In this document: positions 54,405 through 64,000 of the stretch, in pieces
Layout of the letters: each line of letters opens with the position of its first letter
Position numbering within the stretch: the first letter of the stretch is position 1
Origin: Erwinia sp. JUb26
GTDB taxonomy: Bacteria; Pseudomonadota; Gammaproteobacteria; Enterobacterales; Enterobacteriaceae
DNA length: 64,000 bases
Direction of reading: 5' to 3'
Assembly: GCF_003751505.1 (NCBI RefSeq)
Contig: NZ_RJVB01000001.1
Coordinates: 923,898 to 987,897 of the forward strand
Translations under genes and position numbers: made by a program
The notes under the pieces: generated by a model
What the model was told of the DNA's origin: nothing
Databases searched by the model: none
Seen by the model: the letters and a program-made list of their open reading frames with translations, nothing else

Positions 54405-54799
54405 ACAAACCCCAACAGTGGCATTTTGGTTGTGGCTAACCTGACAATCGCATAAACCGCGACCAGGGCCACAATGAACGCTATCCAGCGCACTTTCTGC
54501 GCACGCGGACGTCGTCCGAGGGCAATAAAGCCCAGTGCAATATAGATAATAACGCCAAACAGCTTCTCAGTCAGCCAGCTGCCCTGCGGCGAGAACGGGT
54601 AAAAGTGGGTAATCGTGACCAGCAGCACACCCGACAGCAGCAACAGGGTGTCATTAAGGTGCGGCACAAGGCGCACCCAGCGACGCTGCAGCATGGCAGA
54701 CTGGCGCTGTAACCACCAGAAACGTATCACAAACATCAGCACGGTAATGCAAACCGTCAGCAGATGGAAATATTTTAGCGGAAGATACCAGGTTGCCAT
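54401..54799 (-). CDS. sirB2: SirB2 family inner-membrane protein
   Basis: 132 residues, four membrane segments (about 8-25, 47-65, 73-92, 106-124), matching E. coli YchQ/SirB2. Its function is unknown. It lies 9 bp downstream of prmC and overlaps sirB1. Confidence 0.92.
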   Translation of the reverse strand: MATWYLPLKYFHLLTVCITVLMFVIRFWWLQRQSAMLQRRWVRLVPHLNDTLLLLSGVLLVTITHFYPFSPQGSWLTEKLFGVIIYIALGFIALGRRPRAQKVRWIAFIVALVAVYAIVRLATTKMPLLGFV

Positions 54800-54808
54800 G
54801 TTGACTCC

Positions 54809-55645
54809 TTACTCAGCCAGTTTCTGCCCAAAGGTCACGCGATCGTTACCGCCGTAATCCTGACAGGTTTCTACTGCGGTAAAGTTGTTATCGCGCAATA
54901 TCTGGCGCACCTCCTGTGCCTGCTGCCAGCCGTGTTCCAGCAGCAGCCAACCTTCGGCATGCAGATGTTGACCGGCAGCGGCGGCAATCAGCTTGATATC
55001 GGCCAGACCGCGATCGCCCGCGACCAGCGCACTGGCCGGTTCGAAACGCACGTCACCCTGGCTAAGGTGGCCGTCTGCGGCATCAATATAAGGAGGATTA
55101 CTGACGATAAGGGCAAACTGCTCTCCGCCCAGCGCAGAGAACCAGTGGCTTTGCAGGAAACGAGCGTTATTCAGCGACAGCTTTGTCGCGTTATGCCGGG
55201 CAAGTTCAACGGCGTCGGCGATGCGGTCAACGCCGGTGACCTGACAGTCGGGCCGTTCACTGGCGATAGCCAGCGCAATTGCCCCGGTGCCGGTGCCGAG
55301 ATCCAGCACCGAACAGGCGTTCTGCGGCAAACGGGCCAGCGCCTGTTCAACCAGCACTTCACTGTCCGGACGCGGGATCAGCGTATGGGGAGAAACGCTC
55401 AGCGGCAGCGACCAGAATTCACGTTCGCCGATCAGATAGGCGACCGGTTCACCCGCCGCCCGCCGCACCAGCAGAGCATCAAGCCGTGCCAGCTGGTCGG
55501 CATCCAGTTCGCTATCGTCAAAGGCGATCAGCCAGCTGCGCGATTTCCCCGTTACCCAACCGAGCAGGATTTCCGCATCGCGCTTGGGACTGTCGCCGCC
55601 TGCCAGCCGGGAAATGGCCTCACGCAGCCAGGCTCGGATCTGCAT
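54809..55645 (-). CDS. prmC: Release factor glutamine methyltransferase PrmC
   Basis: 278 residues. An N-terminal helical domain is followed by a SAM-dependent methyltransferase domain with motif I VLDLGTGTGAIALAIA and the catalytic VSNPPY motif. It methylates the Gln of the GGQ motif in RF1 and RF2. The start overlaps the prfA stop by one base. Confidence 0.96.
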   Translation of the reverse strand: MQIRAWLREAISRLAGGDSPKRDAEILLGWVTGKSRSWLIAFDDSELDADQLARLDALLVRRAAGEPVAYLIGEREFWSLPLSVSPHTLIPRPDSEVLVEQALARLPQNACSVLDLGTGTGAIALAIASERPDCQVTGVDRIADAVELARHNATKLSLNNARFLQSHWFSALGGEQFALIVSNPPYIDAADGHLSQGDVRFEPASALVAGDRGLADIKLIAAAAGQHLHAEGWLLLEHGWQQAQEVRQILRDNNFTAVETCQDYGGNDRVTFGQKLAE

Positions 55646-56727
55646 CAGTCCTGTCCGGCGAGGGCCGCCAGCTGATCGGCCTGATATTCCTGCACGATGG
55701 GCTCAATCAGCGTATCCAGCTTGCCTTCCATCGCCTCATCGAGACGGTAGATAGTCAGATTGATGCGGTGATCGGTGACGCGCCCCTGCGGGAAGTTATA
55801 GGTGCGGTTACGGTCGGAACGATCGCCGCTGCCCAGCAGATTACGTCGCGTGGAGGACTCTTCCTGCTGACGGCGGGCCATTTCGGCGGCGCGAATACGT
55901 GAACCCAGCACGCCCAGCGCTTTGGCTTTGTTTTTGTGCTGCGAACGCTCGTCCTGGCACTCCACCACAATACCGGTGGGCAGGTGGGTAATTCGGATGG
56001 CGGAATCGGTGGTGTTAACGTGCTGACCGCCCGCACCGGAAGAGCGGAAGGTATCGATTTTCAAATCCGACGGATTGATATCCGGCAGTTCAGCTTCCGG
56101 CAGCTCCGGCATCACCGCCACGGTGCAGGCGGAGGTGTGAATACGGCCCTGGGATTCGGTTTCCGGCACGCGCTGTACGCGGTGACCGCCGGATTCAAAT
56201 TTCAGGCGACCGTAGGCACCCTCGCCCACCACTTTGGCGATCACTTCTTTAAAGCCGCCGTGCTCGCCTTCGTTGGCGCTCATGATCTCGACTTTCCAGC
56301 GACGCGCTTCGGCGTAGCGGCTGTACATGCGGAACAGATCGCCGGCGAAAATCGCCGCTTCGTCACCGCCGGTCCCGGCGCGCACTTCCAGATAGCAGTT
56401 ACGTTCATCGTCCGGATCTTTCGGCAGCAGCAGCACCTGCAGCTGCTGTTCCAGCGCGTCGCTCGCCTCACGGGCTTCTTTTAATTCTTCCTGCGCCATC
56501 TCGCGCATTTCCGCATCCTCGAGCATCATCTCGGCGGTTTCGATATCTTCCTGGGTCTGCTGCCACCGACGGAAACACTGGCTGACGTCTGTCAGCTGGG
56601 CGTATTCACGTGACAGCGCACGGAAACGTTCCTGATCGGCAATCACACCGGCATCACCCAGCATCGCCTCGACTTCTTCGTGACGTTCCTGTAATGCTTC
56701 CAGTTTGGCAACAATAGAAGGCTTCAT
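55645..56727 (-). CDS. prfA: Peptide chain release factor RF1
   Basis: 360 residues, full length. The codon-recognition PVT-type region lies in the middle and the hydrolysis motif GGQ lies in [19 protein letters not shown]. It ends translation at UAA and UAG. It lies between hemA (37 bp) and its modifying enzyme prmC. Confidence 0.97.
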   Translation of the reverse strand: MKPSIVAKLEALQERHEEVEAMLGDAGVIADQERFRALSREYAQLTDVSQCFRRWQQTQEDIETAEMMLEDAEMREMAQEELKEAREASDALEQQLQVLLLPKDPDDERNCYLEVRAGTGGDEAAIFAGDLFRMYSRYAEARRWKVEIMSANEGEHGGFKEVIAKVVGEGAYGRLKFESGGHRVQRVPETESQGRIHTSACTVAVMPELPEAELPDINPSDLKIDTFRSSGAGGQHVNTTDSAIRITHLPTGIVVECQDERSQHKNKAKALGVLGSRIRAAEMARRQQEESSTRRNLLGSGDRSDRNRTYNFPQGRVTDHRINLTIYRLDEAMEGKLDTLIEPIVQEYQADQLAALAGQD

Positions 56728-56764
56728 TCGTGTAGTTTTACCTTGTTAATAGAGGCTTGAAACG

Positions 56765-58021
56765 CTATTCCAGCCCGAGGCTGTCGCGTAAAATTTGCAG
56801 ACGTTCGCCATCGCCATCGCGCGCGGCCTGCTGAAGAGATTTGGTTGGGGCATGGATCAGACGGTTGGTCAGTTTGTGCGCGAGGTCGCGGATCACCTCT
56901 TCCGCATTACCGCCGTTTTGCAGCGCGGCCAGCGCGCGCGCTTCCAGTTCACTGCGCACCTGGTCGGCCTGGGAACGATATTCGCGAATGGTCTCCACCG
57001 CGCCCTGCGCCCGCAGCCAGGACATAAACTCGCCGCTTTCCTGCACCACGATGGTTTCGGCCTGCACCGCGGCGGCTTTGCGCTGCGCGAGATTGCTTTC
57101 GATAATCGCCTGCAGATCGTCCACGCTGTAGAGATAGGCGTTGGGCAGTTTACCGACTTCCGGCTCAACGTCGCGCGGCACGGCAATATCCACCAGCAGC
57201 ATCGGCTGGTTGCGGCGCTGCTTCAGCGCGCGCTCAACCATCCCTTTACCAATAATTGGCAGCGGACTGGCGGTGGAACTGATAATAATGTCGGCTTCGG
57301 CAAGGCGCGAATCGATGTCCGGCAGGCTAATCACTTCGGCACCGACCTCATCGGCCAGCACCTGAGCGCGTTCGCGGGTACGGTTGGCAATCATCAGTTT
57401 ACTGACCTTGTGTTCACGCAGATGGCGGGCCGCCAGCTCAATCGTTTCGCCCGCGCCCACCAGCAGGACGGTGACCGTGGAGAGCGATTCAAAAATCTGC
57501 CGCGCCAGGCTACAGGCGGCGAACGCCACCGAGACGGCACTGGCACCGATTTCGGTTTCGGTACGCACGCGTTTTGCCACCGAGAACGACTTCTGGAACA
57601 TACGCTCCAGCTCGCTGGAAAGCGAATGGCCGCGCTGGGAATCGGCAAAGGCTTTTTTCACCTGGCCGAGAATTTGCGGCTCGCCCAGCACCAGAGAATC
57701 CAGGCCGCTGGCCACGCGCATCAGGTGGCTGACCGCGCCATCGTCATGATGCCAGTAGAGGCTTTTATGCAGATCGTCCGGGCTTAACTGATGGTAATCG
57801 CACAGCCATTTAGTGAGCTGCTCTTGTAAATTCTCCTGCTGTTCTACACTGAGATAGATTTCAGTGCGGTTGCAGGTAGAAAGCACCACACCACCCTGCA
57901 CCAGCGGTTGCGCCAGCAGGCTGTTTAAAGCCTGATCGAGCGTATCCGGCGCGAACGTTACACGTTCACGCAGCGCAACGGGAGCGGTTTTGTGATTAAT
58001 GCCAAGAGCCAGTAACGTCAT
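56765..58021 (-). CDS. hemA: Glutamyl-tRNA reductase HemA
   Basis: 418 residues from [14 protein letters not shown], the E. coli start; a frame 8 codons longer is not conserved. The nucleophile is Cys-50 in VLSTCNRTE, the NADPH domain has [17 protein letters not shown], and the C-terminal dimerisation domain ends DSLGLE. It makes glutamate-1-semialdehyde, the first committed step of haem synthesis by the C5 route. The N-terminal TLL is the region used for regulated proteolysis in enterics. Confidence 0.97.
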   Translation of the reverse strand: MTLLALGINHKTAPVALRERVTFAPDTLDQALNSLLAQPLVQGGVVLSTCNRTEIYLSVEQQENLQEQLTKWLCDYHQLSPDDLHKSLYWHHDDGAVSHLMRVASGLDSLVLGEPQILGQVKKAFADSQRGHSLSSELERMFQKSFSVAKRVRTETEIGASAVSVAFAACSLARQIFESLSTVTVLLVGAGETIELAARHLREHKVSKLMIANRTRERAQVLADEVGAEVISLPDIDSRLAEADIIISSTASPLPIIGKGMVERALKQRRNQPMLLVDIAVPRDVEPEVGKLPNAYLYSVDDLQAIIESNLAQRKAAAVQAETIVVQESGEFMSWLRAQGAVETIREYRSQADQVRSELEARALAALQNGGNAEEVIRDLAHKLTNRLIHAPTKSLQQAARDGDGERLQILRDSLGLE

Positions 58022-58247
58022 GGTGCCAGATTGGGTATATCCCACAGTTGATAGGGTTTTCTGAAGCGCATTCTACAAGATGCGCGGGATCAATAAAAGT
58101 CATGCGTGGCCTATCCCTGCAACAAGATTTACCTGTTGTAGCGCAAATCAGACAATTTGAGCGTTGACGCGGCCCGGCAAGGTGGTTAGCGTGAGCGGTT
58201 GATTGCGGCAAGTATGCCCGAATTACGTCCGAGGAGTTGATCTGAAC

Positions 58248-58874
58248 ATGTTATTGTCGAATCGCCGTCTGATGCGGCTTATTCCCCTCGCCAGCGTGCT
58301 GCTGGCGGCCTGTAGCATCACACCAGAGCCACAGACCCCGGGCCAGAGCCCCACATCGCCGCAGTGGCGCGACCACCAGCAGGCGGTGGAAAAAATTACC
58401 CAGTATCAAACTCGCGGCGCGTTTGCGTTCCTTTCGGACCAGCAAAAAGTCTATGCCCGCTTTAACTGGCAGCAGACCGCCCCGGACCGCTACCGCCTGC
58501 TGCTGACTAACCCGCTCGGCAGCACCGAGCTGCAGCTTGACCAGCAGGGCCAGGTCGCACAGATCGTGGATAATAAAGGTAAGCGCTACGTCAGCCGCGA
58601 CGCCGCGCAGATGATCTCACAGCTGACCGGCATGACCATCCCGCTGGATAACCTGCGCCAGTGGATCCTCGGCCTGCCGGGCGATGCCACCGACTACTCG
58701 CTGGATGACCAGTACCGCCTGCGCGAGCTGAACTACAGTCAGGACGGCAAAAAGTGGCACGTGACCTATCAGGGCTATGACAGCAAGCAGAACCCAACGC
58801 TGCCGTCGAACCTGGAACTGCAGGAAGGCAGCCAGCGCATCAAGCTGAAAATGGATAGCTGGACCGTTAAATGA
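58248..58874 (+). CDS. lolB: Outer-membrane lipoprotein receptor LolB
   Basis: 208 residues from an ATG with GAGGAG upstream. Lipobox LLAAC gives lipid attachment at about Cys-23. The lipocalin-like fold of LolA/LolB follows ([36 protein letters not shown]). It receives lipoproteins from LolA and inserts them into the outer membrane. It is divergent from hemA and overlaps ispE by 4 bp. Confidence 0.95.
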   Translation: MLLSNRRLMRLIPLASVLLAACSITPEPQTPGQSPTSPQWRDHQQAVEKITQYQTRGAFAFLSDQQKVYARFNWQQTAPDRYRLLLTNPLGSTELQLDQQGQVAQIVDNKGKRYVSRDAAQMISQLTGMTIPLDNLRQWILGLPGDATDYSLDDQYRLRELNYSQDGKKWHVTYQGYDSKQNPTLPSNLELQEGSQRIKLKMDSWTVK

Positions 58875-59734
58875 TCGAACAGTGGCCCTCACCGGCGAAA
58901 CTTAATTTATTTCTCTACATCACCGGGCGTCGTGAAGACGGCTATCATAATCTGCAAACGCTGTTTCAGTTTCTGGACTATGGTGACACGCTGACCATTA
59001 CCGCCGACCACAGCGGCGAGCTGACGCTGTTAACGCCGGTGGCCGGCCTGGCGGATGAGCACAACCTGATCGTCCGCGCCGCCCGACTGCTGCGGGAGAA
59101 GGCGCTTGAGCGCGGCACCCTGCCCGCCAACGCCGGGGCCCGTCTGGCGGTCGATAAGCGCCTGCCAATGGGCGGCGGGCTGGGCGGCGGTTCATCTAAC
59201 GCGGCCACGGTGCTGGTTGCGCTGAATCATCAGTGGCAGACCGGTTTCAGCTTTCGAGAGCTGGCGGCATTTGGACTGAGCCTCGGTGCCGACGTGCCGG
59301 TCTTTGTGCAGGGCTTTGCCGCCTATGCAGAAGGCGTGGGTGAAAAATTAACACCCGTCTCCCCGGCGGAAAAATGGTACCTGGTAATGCACCCCGGTGT
59401 GAGCGTGGCCACCCCGGTGGTATTCAACGATCCGTTACTGACCAGAGACACGCCATATCGGCAAATCAATGAGCTGTTAGAGGCTGATTTCCGCAATGAT
59501 TGTGAGGCCGTCGTCAGAAAACGTTTCCGCGAGGTTGAACAGCTAGTTTCCTGGCTGCTAGAATATGCGCCGTCGCGCCTGACTGGAACGGGTGCTTGTG
59601 TGTTTGCTGAATTCGACACCGAGCACGCTGCACGCCAGGTGCTTGAGCTGGCCCCGAAAGAATTGCAGGGATTTGTAGCGCGAGGCGCAAACGTTTCGCC
59701 GCTTCACCGCATTCTTTCAGAGCATTCGAGCTGA
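58871..59734 (+). CDS. ispE: CDP-ME kinase IspE
   Basis: 287 residues, GHMP kinase superfamily: [22 protein letters not shown] (substrate site with Lys and Asp), the ATP loop [21 protein letters not shown], and motif 3 [12 protein letters not shown]. It catalyses the fourth step of the MEP isoprenoid pathway. It is cotranscribed with lolB and probably reads into prs. Confidence 0.96.
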   Translation: MIEQWPSPAKLNLFLYITGRREDGYHNLQTLFQFLDYGDTLTITADHSGELTLLTPVAGLADEHNLIVRAARLLREKALERGTLPANAGARLAVDKRLPMGGGLGGGSSNAATVLVALNHQWQTGFSFRELAAFGLSLGADVPVFVQGFAAYAEGVGEKLTPVSPAEKWYLVMHPGVSVATPVVFNDPLLTRDTPYRQINELLEADFRNDCEAVVRKRFREVEQLVSWLLEYAPSRLTGTGACVFAEFDTEHAARQVLELAPKELQGFVARGANVSPLHRILSEHSS

Positions 59735-59780
59735 CGTGACAGCGTCACCCTGATCCTGACGCTGCACTAACGTTCTTTAA

Positions 59781-60809
<1,029 letters not shown>

Positions 60810-60813
60810 TGCA

Positions 60814-60845
60814 CTGGCCGGGTTATTCCGGCCGGTTTATTTTTA
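60814..60845 (+). terminator. Terminator after prs
   Basis: GGCCGG-GTTATT-CCGGCC followed by GGTTTATTTTT, 6 bp past the prs stop. Confidence 0.85.
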
Positions 60846-60929
60846 GCGTTCAGGTTTATATAGCCGCTGTCTTTCGGGACGGCGGCTTTTTTATTGTCTG
60901 GCCGGTTATGGCTGCGACGTCCGGGCTTT

Positions 60930-61211
60930 TGGGCCAGTCTGTGCCACTGCCGGGTGGTCCTCGCGCCGCTCTGCGATCCCTTCGGTTTCGGCATCTGGCC
61001 TGTGATAGCTGGGTAATTCGCGCCTGTGGGCCAGTCTGCGCCACTGCCGGGTGGTCCTCGCGCCGCTCTGCGGTTCCTTCGGTTTCGGCATCTGGCCGGA
61101 CGGACCGGTGAAGCTGGTGCATCCATGCACCAGCTTCACCTGACGCCAACGTCCTTGTTGGCGTCTCCTGGCCATCTGCCTCCACCTCAGCGCTGCGGAT
61201 TACCCGGCAGT
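60930..61211 (+). repeat. Structured intergenic repeat, copy F, with tandem duplication
   Basis: The core (61043-61211) has ends ACTGCCGGGT/ACCCGGCAGT, GGTCCTCGCG, hairpin CCGC-TCT-GCGG, CCTTCGGTTTCGGCATC, CGGACCG, hairpin GACGCCAAC-GTCCTT-GTTGGCGTC (61142-61165), CTCCTGGC and CTCAGCGCTGCGGATT. In place of the usual GTCCCTG stem is a 34-bp palindrome with 16-bp perfect arms (GGTGAAGCTGGTGCAT, 61107-61140). The first 71 bp of the element also occur 97 bp upstream (60930-61000) with three changes. It occupies most of the 447-bp prs-lysR gap. Confidence 0.83.
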
Positions 61212-61256
61212 CAGCGTAAACACCGCAGTTTGAAGCAAAACCACCGCATCAGCCCG

Positions 61257-62156
61257 TCACCGATCCAACCCGATATACTCCGCCAGATAATCAATAAACA
61301 CCCGCATCTTCGGCAACAGGTGCCGGTTCCCCGGCCACAGCAGCGAAAACTGCCCCCCGGCGCTGATAAAATCGCCCAGCACGCTCTGCAACTCCCCGCT
61401 TTCCACATACTCCTGCACCGCAAAATCCGGCACGTAAATCAACCCAAGCCCGCGTCGTGCGGCCGAAATCTGCGCCTCAAGATTGTTGAATACCAGCGAC
61501 CCCTTCAACGGTAGCTGCCGTGCATCAACCCCCTCAAACTGCCAGGGCTGAAGCTGGCCGCTGGCGGAAAATCGATACATCAGGCACTCATGTTCGCTCA
61601 GCTCGGCAGGCTGCAGGGGGCGACCGCGACGCGAAAAATAATCCGCGGAGGCAACCAGGCAGAAATGAAAACCGCCTAAACGCCGCGCTTTCAACCGCGA
61701 ATCAGCAAAATCCCCGCTGCGCAGCACCGCGTCATAGCCTTCACTAATGACATCCACCAGCCGATCGTTGAAATCAAGATCCAGCTCAATATCCGGATAG
61801 CGGGCAGTAAAAGCGGGCAGCAGAGGCAGCAGCAGACGGTAGCCAATTGCCGGAAAGCTCAGCCGCAGCCGCCCACGCGGCGCAGACATCAGCCGCGAAA
61901 GCTCCTGCTCGGCCTCCTCCAGCTCCAGCACGATGCGCTGGCTGCGCTCATAAAACAGCGCCCCTTCTTCGGTCAGGCTCAGGCTGCGCGTGCTGCGGTT
62001 TAACAGGCTCACCCCGAGACTGCCTTCAAGCCGCGCCACGCTTTTACCAATCGCCGAAGCCGACACGCCAAGCCGCTCGGCTGCCGCCGCGAAACTGCCT
62101 AACTGCGCCGCTTTCACAAAGGCCGTCAGCCCGCTCAGACTCTCCACGCTGCTCAT
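61257..62156 (-). CDS. LysR family transcriptional regulator
   Basis: 299 residues from MSSVESL; a frame 20 codons longer lacks support. N-terminal winged helix-turn-helix (about 5-62, LTAFVKAAQLGSFAAAAERLGVSASAIGKSVARLE) and LysR substrate domain of the CrgA/DsdC-like group (about 90-290, PRGRLRLSFPAIGYRLLLPLL). It is divergent from the MFS gene across 99 bp, the usual layout for a regulator controlling its neighbour. The inducer is unknown. Confidence 0.9.
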   Translation of the reverse strand: MSSVESLSGLTAFVKAAQLGSFAAAAERLGVSASAIGKSVARLEGSLGVSLLNRSTRSLSLTEEGALFYERSQRIVLELEEAEQELSRLMSAPRGRLRLSFPAIGYRLLLPLLPAFTARYPDIELDLDFNDRLVDVISEGYDAVLRSGDFADSRLKARRLGGFHFCLVASADYFSRRGRPLQPAELSEHECLMYRFSASGQLQPWQFEGVDARQLPLKGSLVFNNLEAQISAARRGLGLIYVPDFAVQEYVESGELQSVLGDFISAGGQFSLLWPGNRHLLPKMRVFIDYLAEYIGLDR

Positions 62157-62255
62157 TCGATACTTTTTGTCCTTTATCTTCGGCCATGTGGCCTGTTTAA
62201 CACCCATGCATGCCAATTTATCCTGCTTTCTTGACTGATGAAAGCGAGATAAACA

Positions 62256-63713
62256 ATGAGTTCTCTAACCCTTGAAGCCCAAAGTAGCCGCTGGAGTATC
62301 CTGGCCGTTTGCAGCGCGGCGCTGATGCTGCCGCTGAGTTTTTCTGCCGGGATCATCGCCACGCCCGCCATTGCCGCTCATCCCGGCGGATCGCCGCTGG
62401 CGCTGAGCTGGATAACCAATTCATTCCTCCTCAGCTTCGGCAGTTTGCTGATGGCCGCCGGATCGCTGGCCGATCGTTATGGCCGTAAACGCCTGTTTAT
62501 TAGCGGCGTATCCATTTTCACCCTGCTCTCACTGCTGACGCCCTGGCTGCCCTCTGTCGTCTGGCTGGATATTATCCGTGCGCTCCAAGGTGCCGCCGCC
62601 GCTGCCGCGTTAGCTGGAGGGGCCGCCGCCATGGCCAACACTTTTAGTGGTGAAGCTCGCGCACGGGCCTTCAGCCTTCTGGGAACCAGCTTCGGCGTGG
62701 GTCTGGCGGCCGGACCGGTGGTGGCGGGAATGTTGATGCAGGTGGCAGGCTGGCACAGCGTTTTCCTCTGCTGTGCCCTGTTTGGCGCAGTGGCACTCCT
62801 TTTCGGCACCCGCTATCTGGTCGAATCACGTAATCCCGATCCGCAGCCACTGGACTGGCCGGGTATCCTGACCTTCAGCACCGCGCTGACGCTGTTTACC
62901 TGGGGACTGCTGCAGATGGCCGACGGCGGCAGCACGCCGCTCACCCGCACGCTGCTGCTGGCTTCCCTGCTGACGGGTGCGCTGTTTGTCTTTATTGAGC
63001 GCCGTACGGCCTACCCAATGCTCGATCTCAGCCTGTTCCGCTACGGCCGTTTCGTTGGTGTGCAGTTACTACCGGTCGCCACATGCTACTGCTTCGTGGT
63101 GCTGCTGGTCCTGCTGCCGCTGCGTTTCATGGGTTTTTACGGCTACGACGCGCTGACTACGGGATTGCTGATGCTGGCCATTTCGCTGCCGATGCTGATT
63201 ATTCCCTCGGTCGCCGTCAGCCTGACCCGTCGCTATCACCCCGGCACGGTCAGCACCGGCGGGCTGCTGCTGGCCGCTGCGGGCATCGGGCTGCTTAGCC
63301 TGGTGACGCCGCAAAGCTCTCTGCTGTTAACTCTGCTGGCGATGCTGCTGATCGGCACGGGAAGCGGGCTGCCCTGGGGGCTGATGGACAATCTTTCGGT
63401 CAGCGTGGTGCCGCCGCAGCGGGCGGGCATGGCTACCGGGATCTTCAGCACGGTGCGCGTGGCCGGGGAAGGCGTGGCGCTGGCCAGCGTCAGCAGCCTG
63501 TTTACCTTCCTGCTGGCCCATCAGGCCCATTTGCACGGGATTTCTGCTGAAGCGATGCCGACGCTGACGGCAGGAGCTGTCGTCGATCCGCAACTGCTGC
63601 CGCTGGCGGAAAGTGCGTTCCAGCTGCTGCTGCTGGTGCTTCTGGCGGTGACCGTACTCTGCGCCGTGGTCATCTGGCTGTGCCTGGTTCCACGACGTAA
63701 GCAGATTAATTAA
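62256..63713 (+). CDS. MFS drug:proton antiporter (DHA2, 14-segment type)
   Basis: 485 residues with about 14 membrane segments. Motif A is visible in LADRYGRKRLFISG and motif C-like sequence in TSFGVGLAAGPVVAGML. It belongs to the EmrB/QacA type by length and segment number. Its substrate is unknown; the divergent LysR gene probably controls it. Confidence 0.88.
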   Translation: MSSLTLEAQSSRWSILAVCSAALMLPLSFSAGIIATPAIAAHPGGSPLALSWITNSFLLSFGSLLMAAGSLADRYGRKRLFISGVSIFTLLSLLTPWLPSVVWLDIIRALQGAAAAAALAGGAAAMANTFSGEARARAFSLLGTSFGVGLAAGPVVAGMLMQVAGWHSVFLCCALFGAVALLFGTRYLVESRNPDPQPLDWPGILTFSTALTLFTWGLLQMADGGSTPLTRTLLLASLLTGALFVFIERRTAYPMLDLSLFRYGRFVGVQLLPVATCYCFVVLLVLLPLRFMGFYGYDALTTGLLMLAISLPMLIIPSVAVSLTRRYHPGTVSTGGLLLAAAGIGLLSLVTPQSSLLLTLLAMLLIGTGSGLPWGLMDNLSVSVVPPQRAGMATGIFSTVRVAGEGVALASVSSLFTFLLAHQAHLHGISAEAMPTLTAGAVVDPQLLPLAESAFQLLLLVLLAVTVLCAVVIWLCLVPRRKQIN

Positions 63714-63824
63714 GCGTAAAACACAGCCGGACAGTTTTTTTTAGCAATTTGGCCTGGGCCCCCCTGTTGAGGACCATTTATTAATGCTACTTTGCTCGAA
63801 TTGACTTAATCGGAATATTCTTAT

Positions 63825-64000
63825 ATGGCGCTAGACGTCGCAACCCTGTTTATCTGCGAGCTATACGTACTGCTGTTTCTTATCGTGATCACGGCCTTTG
63901 CCTGGAGCGGCGCACAGTACGATAAAGTGTTGGGATTTAACTGTATCTCGCTGATTGTCAGTGTTATTGCCGTCTGGTTAAGCAGCCTTCGCAATGAGGG
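63825..64000 (+). CDS. Membrane protein, N-terminal part only
   Basis: 58 codons reach the right edge without a stop: MALDVATLFICELYVLLFLI, then ITAFAWSGAQYDKVLGFNCI and a second hydrophobic run SLIVSVIAVWLSSLRNE. Two membrane segments with a short loop at the extreme N-terminus recall the membrane sensors of GGDEF/EAL proteins in Erwiniaceae, but the catalytic part would lie outside the window, so this identification is weak. No clear ribosome site is seen. Confidence 0.55.
   Translation, partial: MALDVATLFICELYVLLFLIVITAFAWSGAQYDKVLGFNCISLIVSVIAVWLSSLRNE

Noticed and set aside
59685-59700. PurR box before prs (GCGCAAACGTTTCGCC)
   Set aside because: Only about 11 of 16 positions fit and it lies in ispE codons far from the expected promoter; kept as a note only.

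Overview
The window is a chromosomal segment of an enterobacterium, most likely of the Erwiniaceae (Erwinia/Pantoea group). Gene order follows E. coli in two blocks. The first is btuE-btuC-ihfA-pheTSM-rplT-rpmI-infC-thrS, ydiY/ydiZ/yniABC/ydjM/tcyP and osmE-nadE-cho-spy-ast. The second is ychO-chaC-chaB-chaA-kdsA-sirB1-sirB2-prmC-prfA-hemA | lolB-ispE-prs. Features that differ from E. coli are the lack of pfkB between ydiY and ydiZ, a scrKYABR sucrose PTS locus in the order I associate with Erwinia, and a reduced type VI secretion (T6SS) islet. Family assignments come from reading the translated sequences and from memory of E. coli homologues; no searches were run.

Layout. 1-8.5 kb (minus strand): B12 import and the ihfA/pheST/translation cluster with its classic controls (pheM attenuator, AUU start of infC, thrS translational operator). 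8.8-20.1 kb: small conserved envelope and stress genes, the cystine carrier TcyP, OsmE, a Bcr/CflA-type exporter, NadE, the SOS nuclease Cho with a very good LexA box, and Spy. 20.4-21.0 kb: two copies of an unusual structured repeat. 21.1-27.4 kb: the astCADBE arginine-catabolism operon behind a well-spaced sigma-54 promoter. 27.4-31.7 kb: a long AT-rich stretch, a general porin with an altered constriction loop, a bestrophin-family protein and the YchO beta-barrel. 31.9-32.5 kb: two more structured repeats and a 7-bp tandem repeat just upstream of a PEBP-family gene. 33.5-42.4 kb: T6SS islet (SH3 lipoprotein, tssL, C-terminally short tssM, tagF, FHA protein, PP2C phosphatase, periplasmic protein, Ser/Thr kinase) without tube, sheath, baseplate, ClpV, Hcp or VgrG genes. 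42.5-52.1 kb: chaC and chaBA, separated by another structured repeat and the sucrose locus. 52.2-60.8 kb: housekeeping genes for KDO, release factor, haem, lipoprotein sorting, isoprenoids and PRPP. 60.9-64 kb: a rearranged structured repeat, a divergent LysR/MFS pair and the start of a membrane protein.

The most unusual content is the repeat family: six copies of about 200 bp (20455-20657, 20813-21017, 31913-32112, 32216-32413, 43422-43614, about 60930-61211). All lie between genes. They share short conserved blocks, while at least three internal hairpins and the closing terminal stem change sequence from copy to copy yet keep base pairing. That is compensatory covariation and argues for selection on a folded RNA or single-stranded DNA. 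Ordinary transposon ends would instead be conserved between copies. The copies at 32 kb and 43 kb bracket the T6SS islet and chaC, suggesting a role in, or a target for, genome rearrangement.
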